From Apteryx mantelli (lineage: Eukaryota > Chordata > Aves > Apterygiformes > Apterygidae), in the NCBI RefSeq assembly GCF_036417845.1, contig NC_089985.1, positions 31,888,583-31,952,582 on the forward strand: 64,000 nucleotides of DNA. The letters run 5' to 3'. Each line of letters opens with the position of its first letter. The stretch's first letter is position 1. The notes under the pieces are model-generated. The model saw only the letters and a program-made list of their open reading frames with translations. It searched no databases and was not told the DNA's origin. Both the position numbers and the translations under genes were made by a program. Below are positions 12,601-24,511 of the stretch, in pieces.

Positions 12601-15131
12601 TCCCTGAACCACAAAACCAGCATGATCTTGATCAGACAGGCAGTAGTCACAGCTGCAAGAAAATAAGTGTGTGTTTGTTTCTACTGTTCAGCTCCCTCTC
12701 TACTTACAGGTAGACCCAATCCCCCACCCACAGTTCAGATAAAGAAAGAGCTAAGTTACCAGAAGCATCCTCCCAGTCATAAAACAGGTCTCCCTGTGAT
12801 GAACTGCCCAGAATTAATACATCCCTGCAGCAGCAGCCTTTTGCCAATGCTCTTTGAACTATAATGGAACATCTGTTGACAATCTCCCGCAGGGTAACTT
12901 CTCCCCTCCCCTGTTTTAATCCTCTCTCCTTTAGAAGTACTTTTGTTCTGAAATTAGACACATCAGTTGCCACAGGATGATTCTCGCAGGCTTGAGAGTG
13001 TTTCCTTTCACACTGGTCTTTTCTGGGGGCTGTAGAAAGGGGGATAAGCAGTCAGCTCTTTTTGGTATTTTTTTGAAAACTTGTTCTTATGTCAGAATCA
13101 CAGAAGCTCTGGATGCTAAATTACAGGTTCTGCTTGGAACAAGACAAGGCTCATGGGTTCTGGAACATGTCTTTCACCATATTTAAACCATTCATTTGAT
13201 TCTGACTAAGAAGGATTTTACTAGGGACAATTGCAAAATTAGCAGTTTTGCTCCATGTGAATCCTGGCTATGCTTTCTGATCACAGACAGAGAAGATCGA
13301 GCCATTAACCTGACCAGTGCTTACATTTTGCTACTGATAAGACTGGGGGCAGGATAAAAATTGTCACCCACTTTTTTAAAGGATCTCAAGACTTGTAGGT
13401 GGTAGGCAATCATGCAAAGTGTTATTTGTGGCTGGCTGGCAGAAAGGGAACCTGTCTTTTCAAAAAGGGCTGTGAGAAGCACTGGGAAAACAGCCCCCTT
13501 GGTTTTACAGACTGTAAGGATAAGAAAACCCTGGTGGCCCCCACTGAGTGATAGAGATTTGTTCACTCACATCCTGCTCAGTCTGCTTCTTGGATGCATC
13601 AAGTCACATTTCAGCCCAGCTTCAGTCAGGCCATGCCACCCAAGCAGGCTTTTATATCCCAGCCATGACCTGGCAATGGCAGTTCACACATTCAGGTCCT
13701 CCCTAAGAAGCAGAGTTGAACTCTGGGGAACAGCTGTTCCTCAGAGAGGGGAAACTAACTGATCTCAGACTAATCTTCAAAGCAAAAGCCACAGCTCACG
13801 CAGCGGAATGAGATGAAGATCACAGGAGCAGCCTCTGCCACTGTGTACAGTCTTGATCTGTGCTCAAGGCCCTACTTGATGGCTGTTGCTGCTACTCTCA
13901 GATTAGCACCACCAGACAATCTCTGCCTGCTTTACAAACCAGTCCTAGCCAAGCTCTTCTATGCCCCCTTTACAGTAGCCCACACTGTGCCACATCCCAG
14001 TGTCCTTTATATTGACTGAGAAGCAGGCAGAAAAGGGAATGCCAAAGACCTAGCTCCTGCACCATCCCATCTGCTGGTACTGAAATCAGTACCATTCATT
14101 CACCTCTTCCTTCACCAGCCAGTGACTCTAAAATTAAGACACTTTCCTCTGAGAGCAACTAAGAAAAAGTCCAAACCATATTACAAAAGTTCAAAAGGCC
14201 ATTTTTTGCCACTACAGCCACTTTCTTCTTATACAAGAAAACACAAACCTGACAATCTCCCCTTTATAGTGATCATGGGAGTCTCCATTCAAAGAACAAC
14301 GTTTCTTAGCCTATTTTGCGCCCCAGAAGAGGAAGCAATTTACCAACACCTAGCAAGTCAGCTGCTCCATACACCGCTTTTCAGACAGGGCAGACTTATG
14401 ATCAGTCCATATCTGTTCTGTTCTCGCTATGGACAGTTTCCCCAAATGGCACAATCTAAGCCCAGCTATGTATCCCAGAGCTTTAGCTAACCAACAGTTT
14501 AAACAAGACTCAACATAACCCCAAACTTGCAACAGATTTTGAGAAAAAATATCTGAAGTCATCTGTAGAGACAACAGACAAAACAGTTTGTTCTGGTCCA
14601 GCAAGTGACAGCTCAGAAGCCAGGATCATACATCCCATCCGATGACAAGGTAGAGGGCTGAAGCAAAAGGCTGCAGCTAGGAACTCTGTGAGCTTGGAGA
14701 AACCCCCAGTTGCAGACAAGCACCACAGCAGCTCTCACTTTGCAAGCTGGCAAGCAACTGCAAAAGCTGATCAAGGCACCACAAATCATGCCCTCCACCA
14801 GTATCTATCACCTGCAGTCAAAGAAGAGGATACACAGAGCTGTGTTGTAAATGTGTACGGTGTAGGCCTAAGCAAGACAGCATGAGATGATAACCAACAG
14901 TTCAAGTCTCAGGCAGAGTGTGGGAGACTGTGAATAACCAATACCAAAATGACTATTTCCCTTCCTGGAATTGCCTCCCTTGGGCCAGTCCCACACCTTA
15001 TAGCTCCCTGTTCTGGTAAAACCAGGTAACCGACCAAGTCCAGAAGAAGAATTTGCCCTCCCAGTGAAGTCAATATCCTTTCCACCTTATATTTGCTCCC
15101 TATGGTAATGTGGGCTTCCTTTGGCTGAGCA
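9651..15131 (-). other. convergent intergenic / CCDC163 3' UTR region
   Basis: No exon is supported here. On the minus strand AATAAA signals occur at 12138-12133 and 9989-9984 and an ATTAAA near 12915, so the CCDC163 3' UTR may be up to about 5 kb and end some 330 bp from the mucin-like gene's polyadenylation site. Plus-strand AATAAA signals at about 10951 and 11458 are of unknown use. Open frames at 11089-11472 and 14122-14490 look like chance. Confidence 0.4.
10961..10994. repeat. A-tract flanked by direct repeat
   Basis: The 11-mer AACTTTGACAG at 10961-10971 is repeated at 10984-10994, separated by an A-run (10972-10985, sharing two As with the second copy). An AATAAA sits about 10 bp upstream. 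This looks like a target-site duplication around an almost fully truncated retroposed poly-A tail, but replication slippage would leave a similar trace. Confidence 0.6.
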
Positions 15132-18100
15132 TTAAAGGTCACTCAGATGGAGTTCAGGCAGACTGTCAGAGAGGTCACTGCTGAGGTCATCATCGGCATC
15201 CAGCATATTTCCAGCCTCTTCTCCAGCATTACTCTCCTCCACCTCAAAACACAGCGTGGAGATATCTTTAGGATCTACAGCAACAGAAAAAGGAATTAGC
15301 CTTCTCCAGACCCCTTACTCCATGTGCCAGTCCTAAGAATGAATGGCAGCTTACGTCTAGCCCCTCCAGCACTGCTGATTCAGTGCGGACTGCAGTCTGT
15401 ATCGAACTCCAATAACAAACATCCTCATTCATCTTCTGCTGAAGCAGAGATATACAAGCAAGCATCCTCACAGACTATGAAAGTTCAAGTTAAAATAGGT
15501 GCCAGTATAAATGAATCATGCTCCCAACTGTCCCAGCAAGCTGCCAACGCAGCTACTGGGTGCCCCTGCTGTAGTATCAATCAGGGTTTCTGATGCTACT
15601 GTGATATAAATATTTACTATTAATACTAAGTAAAAGATAACTAGGTTATTCTTATTAAATGAGGGATACTGCTCAATACAGAGCTTTGCCAATCAAATGT
15701 TAAGAGTCCATACCTGGCACGTGCCTCAGAATAAATACTAAAGAGGAGAACTTAACCCCTTGATAGGTATGGAGGTTGCTTAGGCAATGTCCTAACAACA
15801 ACCTGACATGTTACAACTGCATCTACAAAGCAGTTAATTGTAGGGGTTTGCTAGTAAAATCTGAATTAGCAGGATTAACAAAATGGAAAAACAGAATACA
15901 AGGCAGTTTAATATGCCTTACAGCCCCCATTCACAAGAATCTTAAGCATCTTACTAAAGTAGGACATGAATTTCTTTTAAAGGAACATTAACCCCTTTGT
16001 TCCTGATTTTCCCCCTTGTTAATACAAACACAAGGGGGGGGGTTATATCCTAAAAGCAAGGCACAAATCCAAAAGGATAGAGGTTGGAAGATAAACCTTC
16101 TTGAAGTCAGCAATTTTCACCTTCCTAATCTCACTGGCGGTGTGTCAGCACCAAAACAAAAATGGAGCCACATTAAAAAGTGGTATCTTGGCACTGGCAG
16201 GGGAAGTGATAAGCATCATGACTGGCCCTCACATGCAGCTTTATATTACCCTGACACTAGATGGGGAGGGAGGATGAAAGAACAGACAGGCATACACATG
16301 TTGCTCCTGTCCTTGGCATAGCAATGGTACTCTCAGAGCAAAGTTTTAGCCATAGTCCAAGTGTTAGGCCACTACTCCAAATCGTACTGCCCTCCCCCCT
16401 CTAGATGCCTAATATTCACCTCTACCAGTAAAACTGGGCACCACAAGTACCCCTAATCAAATTATCAGTATGATCTCTGGAGTGCCCTATATGGTGCACA
16501 TAAACAGGTTCTCTAGACCTCTATTATAATCTGCATTCCTGTGGAAAACCCAGCTAGGCTCTTCACATCCTGAGGGCACAGGAATCAGCCACACTTCACT
16601 CACCTTCAGGCACCTTGATCTCTATGGTGCTGGAAAGCTCATCGGAGCTCAAGTCTTTGAGGCTGAGCTCTGAGGTGGAATCTTCACCTGAGGATGGAGA
16701 AAAACCCTCTGCTTTTCTCAGCAAGTTCTTGCTTCTCTCTAGAACAAATGAAGCAAGCATCAGGGTAGGTCGAAAGTTCATGGATGAAGTTGCTGAACCT
16801 AAGCCTTCACTGTCTACATTTTGTGATGCCTCTTACCGCTTAGGGAAACTGCTGCTATTCTGATTTAATGGCATTTTACTCTTTCTTACATGAGTATAAG
16901 TGATGGTATAAGGCAGCAGACAACAGGTCCCAGGATACACAAACCTAGGCAGGAGAACACATTGGCAAAAAATGTTCAGGCACTGGATTTCACCTGTCTT
17001 TGGCACAAACGGCTCTACGATCTACTCCAAGTCAGCAGGATTATAACAGGCTGGGCTCAAAGCCACAGTCACAAGCCCAAAACCTTCCACAACAGGAGGC
17101 AGTCTATTCTGGAAAGGGAAAACAGGACACTGGACCAGACCATGAGATCTCTAAAGCAAAGGGAGGCTAGAAGACCATGCTCAGAGCATGAGTAACATAG
17201 GAGCTATTCCTCACTTACTCCAATGAACTCTGTCCTTCTCTGCCAGCTCAGTGGATGGCATCTCCTTCAAGAACAGACTTTTCACTTGATCTTTTAGGGC
17301 AGCGACTGTAGATCTGAATGAAGCAAAAGGATAACACTAACAGTTCCAAAGCTTAGCAATGCGTGCTAGAACAGCAACAGTTTTTGGGGGGGATGAGGTG
17401 GGAACAACTTTGACAGGGTTTCTGACAAATTCTTGCCACACAGCAACAGAAGGCAGTTCTGCTGAGCAACTCAGTTGTGTGTTCAGATGAAGTGTCTGGC
17501 AGCAGAATCTCTGCCTCCCCACCTCACCCTGTTCAAGTTGTTATCTCTGTTGTGCCAGCACAAGTCTTTTTACAGCAGCACTGTGAAACACACCAGGGCT
17601 CTGATCCCACTTAAAAAAAAAAAAACAAAAACAATAATGCACTTGTTAGAACCAGCTCGGCTCCCTGATAGGATTTACAGCATAGTCACACCAACAATTG
17701 CAGCGGCAGAAACGCAGGAGGCAGCGTACTGCGGGGCCAGCGCAGGAGAGAACAGAGGGGTGGGACTATTTTAAGCTGATATTGACAGCACAGACCCATC
17801 TCATGTAATCACAGCTTGACAGTAGGTGGGAGAGCGATATAATAGGGGAAGGCCTGAGGCTTTTACAGAAAGGAACAGGGAATCAATATTTAATTACCGA
17901 ACTGCAGCAAAGTTCCATTATTGGAAATGTCTCACCTAGTTGATACAATATCTTTTATCAAAGAAAACTTAATAACAGATCTATGCCGACCTCCACACTC
18001 AGTTTCCACCAATACTTCTCCACTAATAAAGATAGACATTAATATGCTTATGGACAAGAGGGAGAAGGAGATTAGAAGAGCAGACAAGGAATTAAGATAC

Positions 18101-21100
18101 CCTTTAACTCCATTTCAGTTACCAATTGCCACAAGACTTCAAACAATTTGTGCAAGCATTTCCATCAGGTTCCTGCCTAATGTAGGGCAATAATCCCTTA
18201 ACAGGACCAGAAAAAGATTTCAAGAGCTTTGGATAGGAAGCAGAAGGAAAATCCCTTATGTTATACGCAGGACAACAGTGTGCCTTGGTGATACTTATTT
18301 GCTGTTCTGGAGAACACAGGGAAAGCAAAGCCCTTTCTGTATGCATACTTTATTGCATACTTTATGAACAAACCAAACCATGCCATAGCACATGCGACAA
18401 ACATCAAGCGTTAGCCTGAGGGAGATGAATGGGAGTGCTGTGGTTTTCCTAAAAGACATACCTGGAACACCCCAAAGATGCATCTCTGCCTTCCCCCAGA
18501 GGACTGATGCATATTCTTTAGATACTGTTCTACTATAGCACAAGGCTGTATGGGAAAGAGTTGGGGACAGTGACACGAAACCCCAGTTAAACCTATGACA
18601 GTTAGGACATCTGGCAGCTATCCCAGGGCAGCTGGGGTTGGATAGAAAAGGATACAATTAAAATAGAGCCAAAAAGATCTAAGGATCCTCAACAAGGAAG
18701 CTCAGACGTCACTCTCTTCTCCCCAGGGAACAGGTCAAAGCCCTCAGGGGGGAAGCAAGGGCCAAGCTTAGCAGAGGTTACAGGCACAAGCAAAGCTGGT
18801 TCCCACCAGTGGAGTGTGGTGAGAAAGGAAAATGAGGGGGGCTGGGCTAGCTGGGAAAGAATTAGAGTTCAGGCAATTCAAGTGAGCACCTCTTATTGGA
18901 GAAGCCACAGACAGAAAGAAATATCTGTTACTATTTCCATCATTTCAGCAAGGAGCAAGCAAGCTACTGTCTAACTAGCAACCAGAAGAGTACACGGAGT
19001 CTGCCACTGCCCTGACGGAGGGCTTGGGTAGGAGACAGCAGCACTCCTAATTAAACAAGATAGATGAGATGTCTCAGGGAAACAGTGATGTAATTCAGAT
19101 CCTTTCAGCTCAGCTCCAAGGGCAGCCTGGAAGGGAACAGCAGGTACTCGTTCACAACGCCCACGTGCAATAAGCTGAAGGTGCTAACTGTCAGGGTACA
19201 AACAGCTCCATCAGTAACAGATGCTGCCATTTCACCCCCTCCAGCAGCTGTCTCAGAGGGACTGAACACCTTGCCCGCACTTAGCAAGCGGTTCTCTTGA
19301 GGACGAGGCAAACACTTGAGCCATACCTGCTTCAAGCTTTGCCAGTTCAGGATTTAAACAGAAGACCTGACCTCACAAAACTGACAATCTGCCTTCAGCA
19401 TTAGTAAAAACACCACCATACTAGCCAAGGAGATGAACTGCACTCCACAACACAAACACTCCATATCCAGGCAGGTACAAAGGGAAGCATATGGAAAGTT
19501 GGCAAACAAGAATGGTAAGATGAGACATCAGTCTCTGGCATCTCTAAGCTCGCCAATACGAGCGGTGTGAGAGCTAGCTGCAAAGGGACAGCGGTGCCCC
19601 TGGGGCTCTGAAAAGCAATCAGCCAGTGGCACCCTTCTGTGACCAGGTATCCCCTGGGAGCCCAAGAGCTGCCCTTGCCCCTGCAGCAGCTCTCATGTGG
19701 TGCACACAGAGCTGGGCACCCCCAAAACTGCCCAGAGGTGCGTGCCCTCTACCTGATGTGGCTGAGCTCCTGCTGGGTGCTGTGCATTTCCATCCTGGAT
19801 TGGTCTAAACTGTAAGATTGTGTTTTGTGGTTGCTCAGCAAATCTTCCAACACCTGTGAGAAAGAGGGGACAATCACTTCCAAGAATTCCCCAGAGGTGG
19901 CTTCTAATCCAACGCAACACCATTAAACCCTGTAGAAAAGCCTTGTCCGGAGGAGGCTGGAACAACTGAGGAAAGTAGAAAGCTGGACATATTATATGTC
20001 CCCATTGGTGGACACACCACTTTTCCAGCAGCAAGGGTAAAGTTCTGTTTCTTTACAACCTTCTTGGTTCGGATCACAATGACACCCTACTTGGCATCAT
20101 CCGTAATCTCTTCTTCAGGCTAGCCTATCTCAACAGGAATTAAAGTTTTGTTACAGATAGAGTGGCAGTGTTTTGCCCACAGTGCTCATCTTCCTCTACA
20201 GAGAATTTGAGAACATGTATCCACCTTCCCTTGGGAAGCAGATTACAAGCCCTGGCTGTGCAATTATTCTCCTGTAGCATGAGGTTTCCAAAAAGACTGT
20301 AACATGCTGTTTGTTGCAAAGAATACAATCCAATTCTTAGCTCTACTCTCATCTCAACCCCTACTCCCCCGCTCTATCCATTCTATACTCTTTTCCCATC
20401 AAGTTTTTTCTGATTCTCCCTTTTGCTAAAGATCATCCACTTCTGCAACAACTAAAAAAATCATCTACTTCATCCTAGCTGCAGTAGAACCTGTCATATC
20501 AGCATACATACACACTCTTATTTTCTTCCATTTATACATGCTTTGAAGATACCTTTCTAACTGCTCTTCACCATTTGACACTAGAACAGAAAAGCCTCTT
20601 CTTGCTGTTTCAGCAAGCCTGTGAAACAGGAAAGGTGCCTGTACAGCACCTTGCACACTGGTTCTTTTGGTCAAGGTTTTATGGTGATACTAAATAAAAA
20701 TCCTTCCTCTTTTACAGGCTGCAACAGCATTTTCAGCCTGGCTACTATTCATAGTAAACTCTCCATACATAAGCTTTAACACTCAGTTCTCCTCCACAGA
20801 CCCTACTAGCAAGGCCTGCTCATTCCTATACCAGGTCTGCCACAGGCCATCAAACCATCCAATGCCAGATTTGGGGTGAAAAAGGTGCAACTATAAAGCA
20901 GCATACCGTGCAGTATCGACTTTGAGTTCTCTTCATTTCATCAGCCGCAGACATCTGGTTCGATAGCTCTTCCTCTTGTCGATCTATATAGTAAAACAAC
21001 TTGACGTCACAGAGAGGGAAAAATGGCTAAACTACATCCTACACCTGATCTTCCATCTCTCTCTTGCCAGGCAAAACCTTTCAGAAATATATGCACCCAC

Positions 21101-24100
21101 AGCTCTCCCAAGGCAAAGGATGGATTCAGAGATTGCAGGCAAGCCCAGTGCATGTTCTCCTCCCACAGCTCTCCCATGGCACCGCATGGGGTCACAGCTA
21201 GCCAGCCCTTTGTATCCATCTTTATTTCTGCTCCAGCTACCTGTTCATCAGTATCCCGTTTCATACTCCTGAACAGGGATTGTCAACTACAAAAAACATT
21301 ACAATGCTTCCCATTGGGGCTGTTTCTGCTAGACCGCTTGGGCAGTAACTTGCTGAGTAACTTGCTCAGGATAGAGTTCAGAGCTCTGCAAGGAGCAGAA
21401 CACAACACTCACTGACTTTATGCTTCAGTTGCTCCAACTCTTTCTTCACACAGACATAATCTTGCCACAGTAGTTTTTCGCTGTTTAAAGAAAGGAAAAA
21501 AGTTACACTTTTTCCTCCCATACTTCCCCTGCGCCAGCCCTGAACTTGCAAAGGTGCTAGCACTGACCTCTCTTTCATTTCTCTAGGACTGTTGCAGCAG
21601 GAATGTAGATGGGATTCACAGTCTCCATGGGGCCGATTAAACACTTTCTGTTGCTGTTTATGGTGTTCACTTTTCAGTTCATCTATCCTCCTTAGCAAGG
21701 TCTCCAAGTTACTGTAAGAGCTGTTCTGCAGTCGTTGCACATCCTCTGTAACAGCAAACGAGAAAAGCAGGAGGTGTAAAGGTCTCAACTTCCAGTTGCT
21801 GGAACAGACAGGATAAGAATAGGATCAGATAACAATGGACTTCTCACAAGGATATCTGAATCTAGATCAAGCTTGGTCATGGCCCTCCAAGAAATCACTT
21901 CAACTTTGTGTTTCCCACTGTCCCTTTTCTGAGAAGTAGCTTTGCTTCCCAGAAGAGGTTTTTAGATCACTACAGAAAAGGCAAAGGAAGAAGTGTCAAA
22001 TTCAAAAAGCTCCTTCTGCCTTGTATCGAACAGTCTGCGCTCTCTTGTTCAGCAGGGAGGTGGAACTACACTGTGCCACATTTGATGGCTGTGCTCCCCA
22101 GCCTGTTGTTTCTTCAACAGGACCCAAACACAAGCGATCTGTGTAAGAGGTTTCTATGATCATCCCACAGTGCTTCAATTCTAGTCCCTTTATCTTCACT
22201 ACCTTCCAGGTTATTGATCCGCTGCTGCTGGAACTCCTTCTCTTGCTTCAGTTGATTCACAGACTGAGTGAGCAATTCGATGATCTGAGGGGAAGGGCAA
22301 GAACAGATTTTGTATGAGAATAATTTAGACTGGGAAAAAACACAGTTAACAAGTCAATTCAACTTCGGAAGCTGGAAACACAGGGAGGCCTGGAAAGAAA
22401 AAAATAAATTCTGAATACAATAGATGGGATCCTTCTGTCCTCCTCTTACAGAGGGGATGGATACCATGAGAAACAAGTCCTGGGGTTCTAGAAGACATGG
22501 GGAAACTCCACAAAGAAGAAAGGCTGCACATATGAAGTAGTTCTGTCCCCAAGACAGATCTGGTGTCCCAGCACTTCATAAAGCTGAGGACCAACAGCTG
22601 GAGAAAGCTGCACGAGAACTAACTATAAAGATTATGATAAACTGCTATAAAGATTACAATAAGGAGATCCAAATCCAAGATTCAGTCTCCATCATAGCAA
22701 CTGTGCTGCAGGGAGTAGGGAAGCTGCAAAGAACACATACTTTCAGCCTGGGAAGGAGAAAGGATCATCAACACAGAGGCCCTTCTAACTATTTTTGTGA
22801 GCTGCGTCCACCCACGCAGGAAGGTGTGGCTTTCAAACCCGATATGATGAAAGAAAAATATGCACAATACAAAGTGTTATAGGATGGATGGGCACATGGT
22901 ACAACCATTCTAGGAAAACTCGCTCTTAACAGAGAGGCAATCTCACCAGAGGCTTAAATTACCTTGGTTTGGGAATGTAGCTGACTGGTGATGGCTGCTA
23001 GCTTCTCTGCTGCCATGTTGCAGGGTGGGAGACCCATGCAGGTGGGACACCGCTGCTGGGTTCCAAGCAGACATTCATCAAACACAGCATCCTCAGTGCT
23101 TATCCTGTCAAGCTGCAAATCCACTAAGAGATCAAAAGTAACAGACATTACCAGGGGCTGCAAAGAAAGAAACCCACCTGGGTCTGCCACATTGTTAAAC
23201 TTGCCTCAGCTAGCATACAAGGCAGGCAACTTGGAAAAAGGCCAGGGTGCAGGTTTAGAAACCGAAATTAGATTCTTCCATAGCCCGTTTGAATGATACA
23301 ATCGTGCAGTCATTAGATAAAGCAGGTCTCTACTGAGATTATCAATCCAGTTACCAATAAGAACAGTTTGAAAGAACCATCAATATGCTACATAGGAACA
23401 CTAGTAGCTTGGATGTCAGATCCTGGGCACCAGCAACTCTTGGAAAACAGACAGAACGTTATCCATTCAAAACAACTACATAAGGAACATCTGTGCAACA
23501 AGAGGTTTGCCCTTACTTCTGAAACGCTCCGGCTATGAAAGTTAGATATGCCGTTACCTTTAGAGGGGACATTGGTCATGTTGAGACGCTGCTGTAAAAA
23601 AGAAAAAGGAAAAGAATTACTTGTTTGCTAAGAGATGGCAGCTGCAACATAGGAAGGAGCGGTGGACATCTTACGTGGCCTGCTTGGGAAACACGGCTTT
23701 AAATTCACGGCAACATGGATGCTAGCCTCAGAGCAGGAGATGAAAGCAGCTTCTCCGGCTCATCCCAACAGCCCACCTAATCCGGAGTCCCGCCTCGTAC
23801 CGTGCCCGGCAGCACGTGCCCAGGGCAGAGCGTGGGAAGGGGGCGCGCACGCGCCTGGCACCTGCCCCCGCGCGCTCGGCAAATGCGGCGCGGGACTCAC
23901 GGGCAGCGGGGGTTCCCGCCCCTCCCAGCCCCGAACGGGTGTTTCTGCAGCACGCAGAGCACCCCGCAGCCGGGAATCGCTCGGTTCCGCGGGCGGCCCC
24001 GAGAGCTCCCCCGGCTGCCTGCGGCGGAGGGGGCGGGGAACGGCGGCGCCCTCAGGGCGGCAGCGGCCCCGGGGCGGACAGGCGCCCGCCCGGCCCGCAC

Positions 24101-24170
24101 TCGCCTTGGCCCGCGCCACGCCGGAGTCGGTCTCGGCCAGCAGGGAGCTGAGTCGCGCTTCCCAGCTCAT
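15132..24170 (-). CDS. CCDC163: coiled-coil domain-containing protein 163
   Basis: Eleven coding exons, given high to low: 24170-24105, 23591-23558, 23123-22963, 22284-22203, 21745-21568, 21480-21413, 20983-20907, 19853-19753, 17313-17219, 16738-16604, 15274-15132. They sum to 1140 nt (379 residues plus TAA) and every junction keeps frame. Assignment rests on position (head to head with MMACHC) and on an N-terminus of the form SWEARLSSLLAETD...VAR.KQRL, which I associate with this family. Residues 34-87 contain a Cys cluster (RCPTCMGLPPC). Residues about 88-290 are rich in Glu, Lys, Gln and Leu with heptad-like spacing, consistent with coiled coil. The last 90 residues are acidic and Ser-rich, ending in LHLSDL. 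The molecular role is unknown. Intron 1 uses a GC donor (AAG before GCGAGT). An alternative 17313 acceptor 6 nt downstream of the chosen one would break frame. Gene structure is strong; the name is slightly less so. Confidence 0.85.
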
Positions 24171-24280
24171 AGCGCCGCCGGGCCGCACACCGAGGAGGGG
24201 AGCACGGCTGCGCCGAGGCCCGGGGGACAACGGCCGCCTCGCAGGCCCCGAGCGGGATCCACGGTCCCCTGCGCGCGGGG

Positions 24281-24299
24281 CCTGCTGGGACATGGAGTC
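24281..24299 (-). promoter_or_regulatory. ZNF143/THAP11 (SBS)-like motif, copy 1
   Basis: On the minus strand this reads GACTCCATGTCCCAGCAGG, a close match to the Staf/ZNF143 and THAP11 consensus ACTACAATTCCCAGCATGC. It is the CCDC163-facing copy in the shared promoter. Confidence 0.6.
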
Positions 24300-24338
24300 C
24301 TCGCTGGGCGGGCGCGCGCGGCCGCGGGGGAGGTGCGC

Positions 24339-24358
24339 ACTACAAATCCCATGGTGTC
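24339..24358 (+). promoter_or_regulatory. ZNF143/THAP11 (SBS)-like motif, copy 2
   Basis: ACTACAAATCCCATGGTGTC matches the ACTACAATTCCCA core of the ZNF143/THAP11 motif with one change in the core. It lies about 155 bp before the MMACHC start codon. Confidence 0.65.
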
Positions 24359-24475
24359 TTGCGCATCGGGCCGTCTCCTAGGAGACGCGGCGCGGCGGCA
24401 CCGGAGGGCGGGGGGGGGGCTTTCCCGCCTCCCGTGGTGCCCCGCGCGCAACCAGGCGCGGGAAGGGGGAGCAGA

Positions 24476-24495
24476 ACTACCTCTCCCGTGACGCC
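24476..24495 (+). promoter_or_regulatory. ZNF143/THAP11 (SBS)-like motif, copy 3
   Basis: ACTACCTCTCCCGTGACGCC keeps the ACTAC.....CCC spacing of the motif. It ends 16 bp before the MMACHC ATG, so it is probably in or next to the 5' UTR. It is the weakest of the three copies. Confidence 0.45.
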
Positions 24496-24511
24496 CCGCG
24501 CGGCAGGCAGC

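Noticed and set aside
17306-17312. Acceptor CTACAG at 17307 for CCDC163 exon 9
   Set aside because: Using it shifts the frame into an early stop; the AG at 17315-17314 keeps a long coiled-coil frame.
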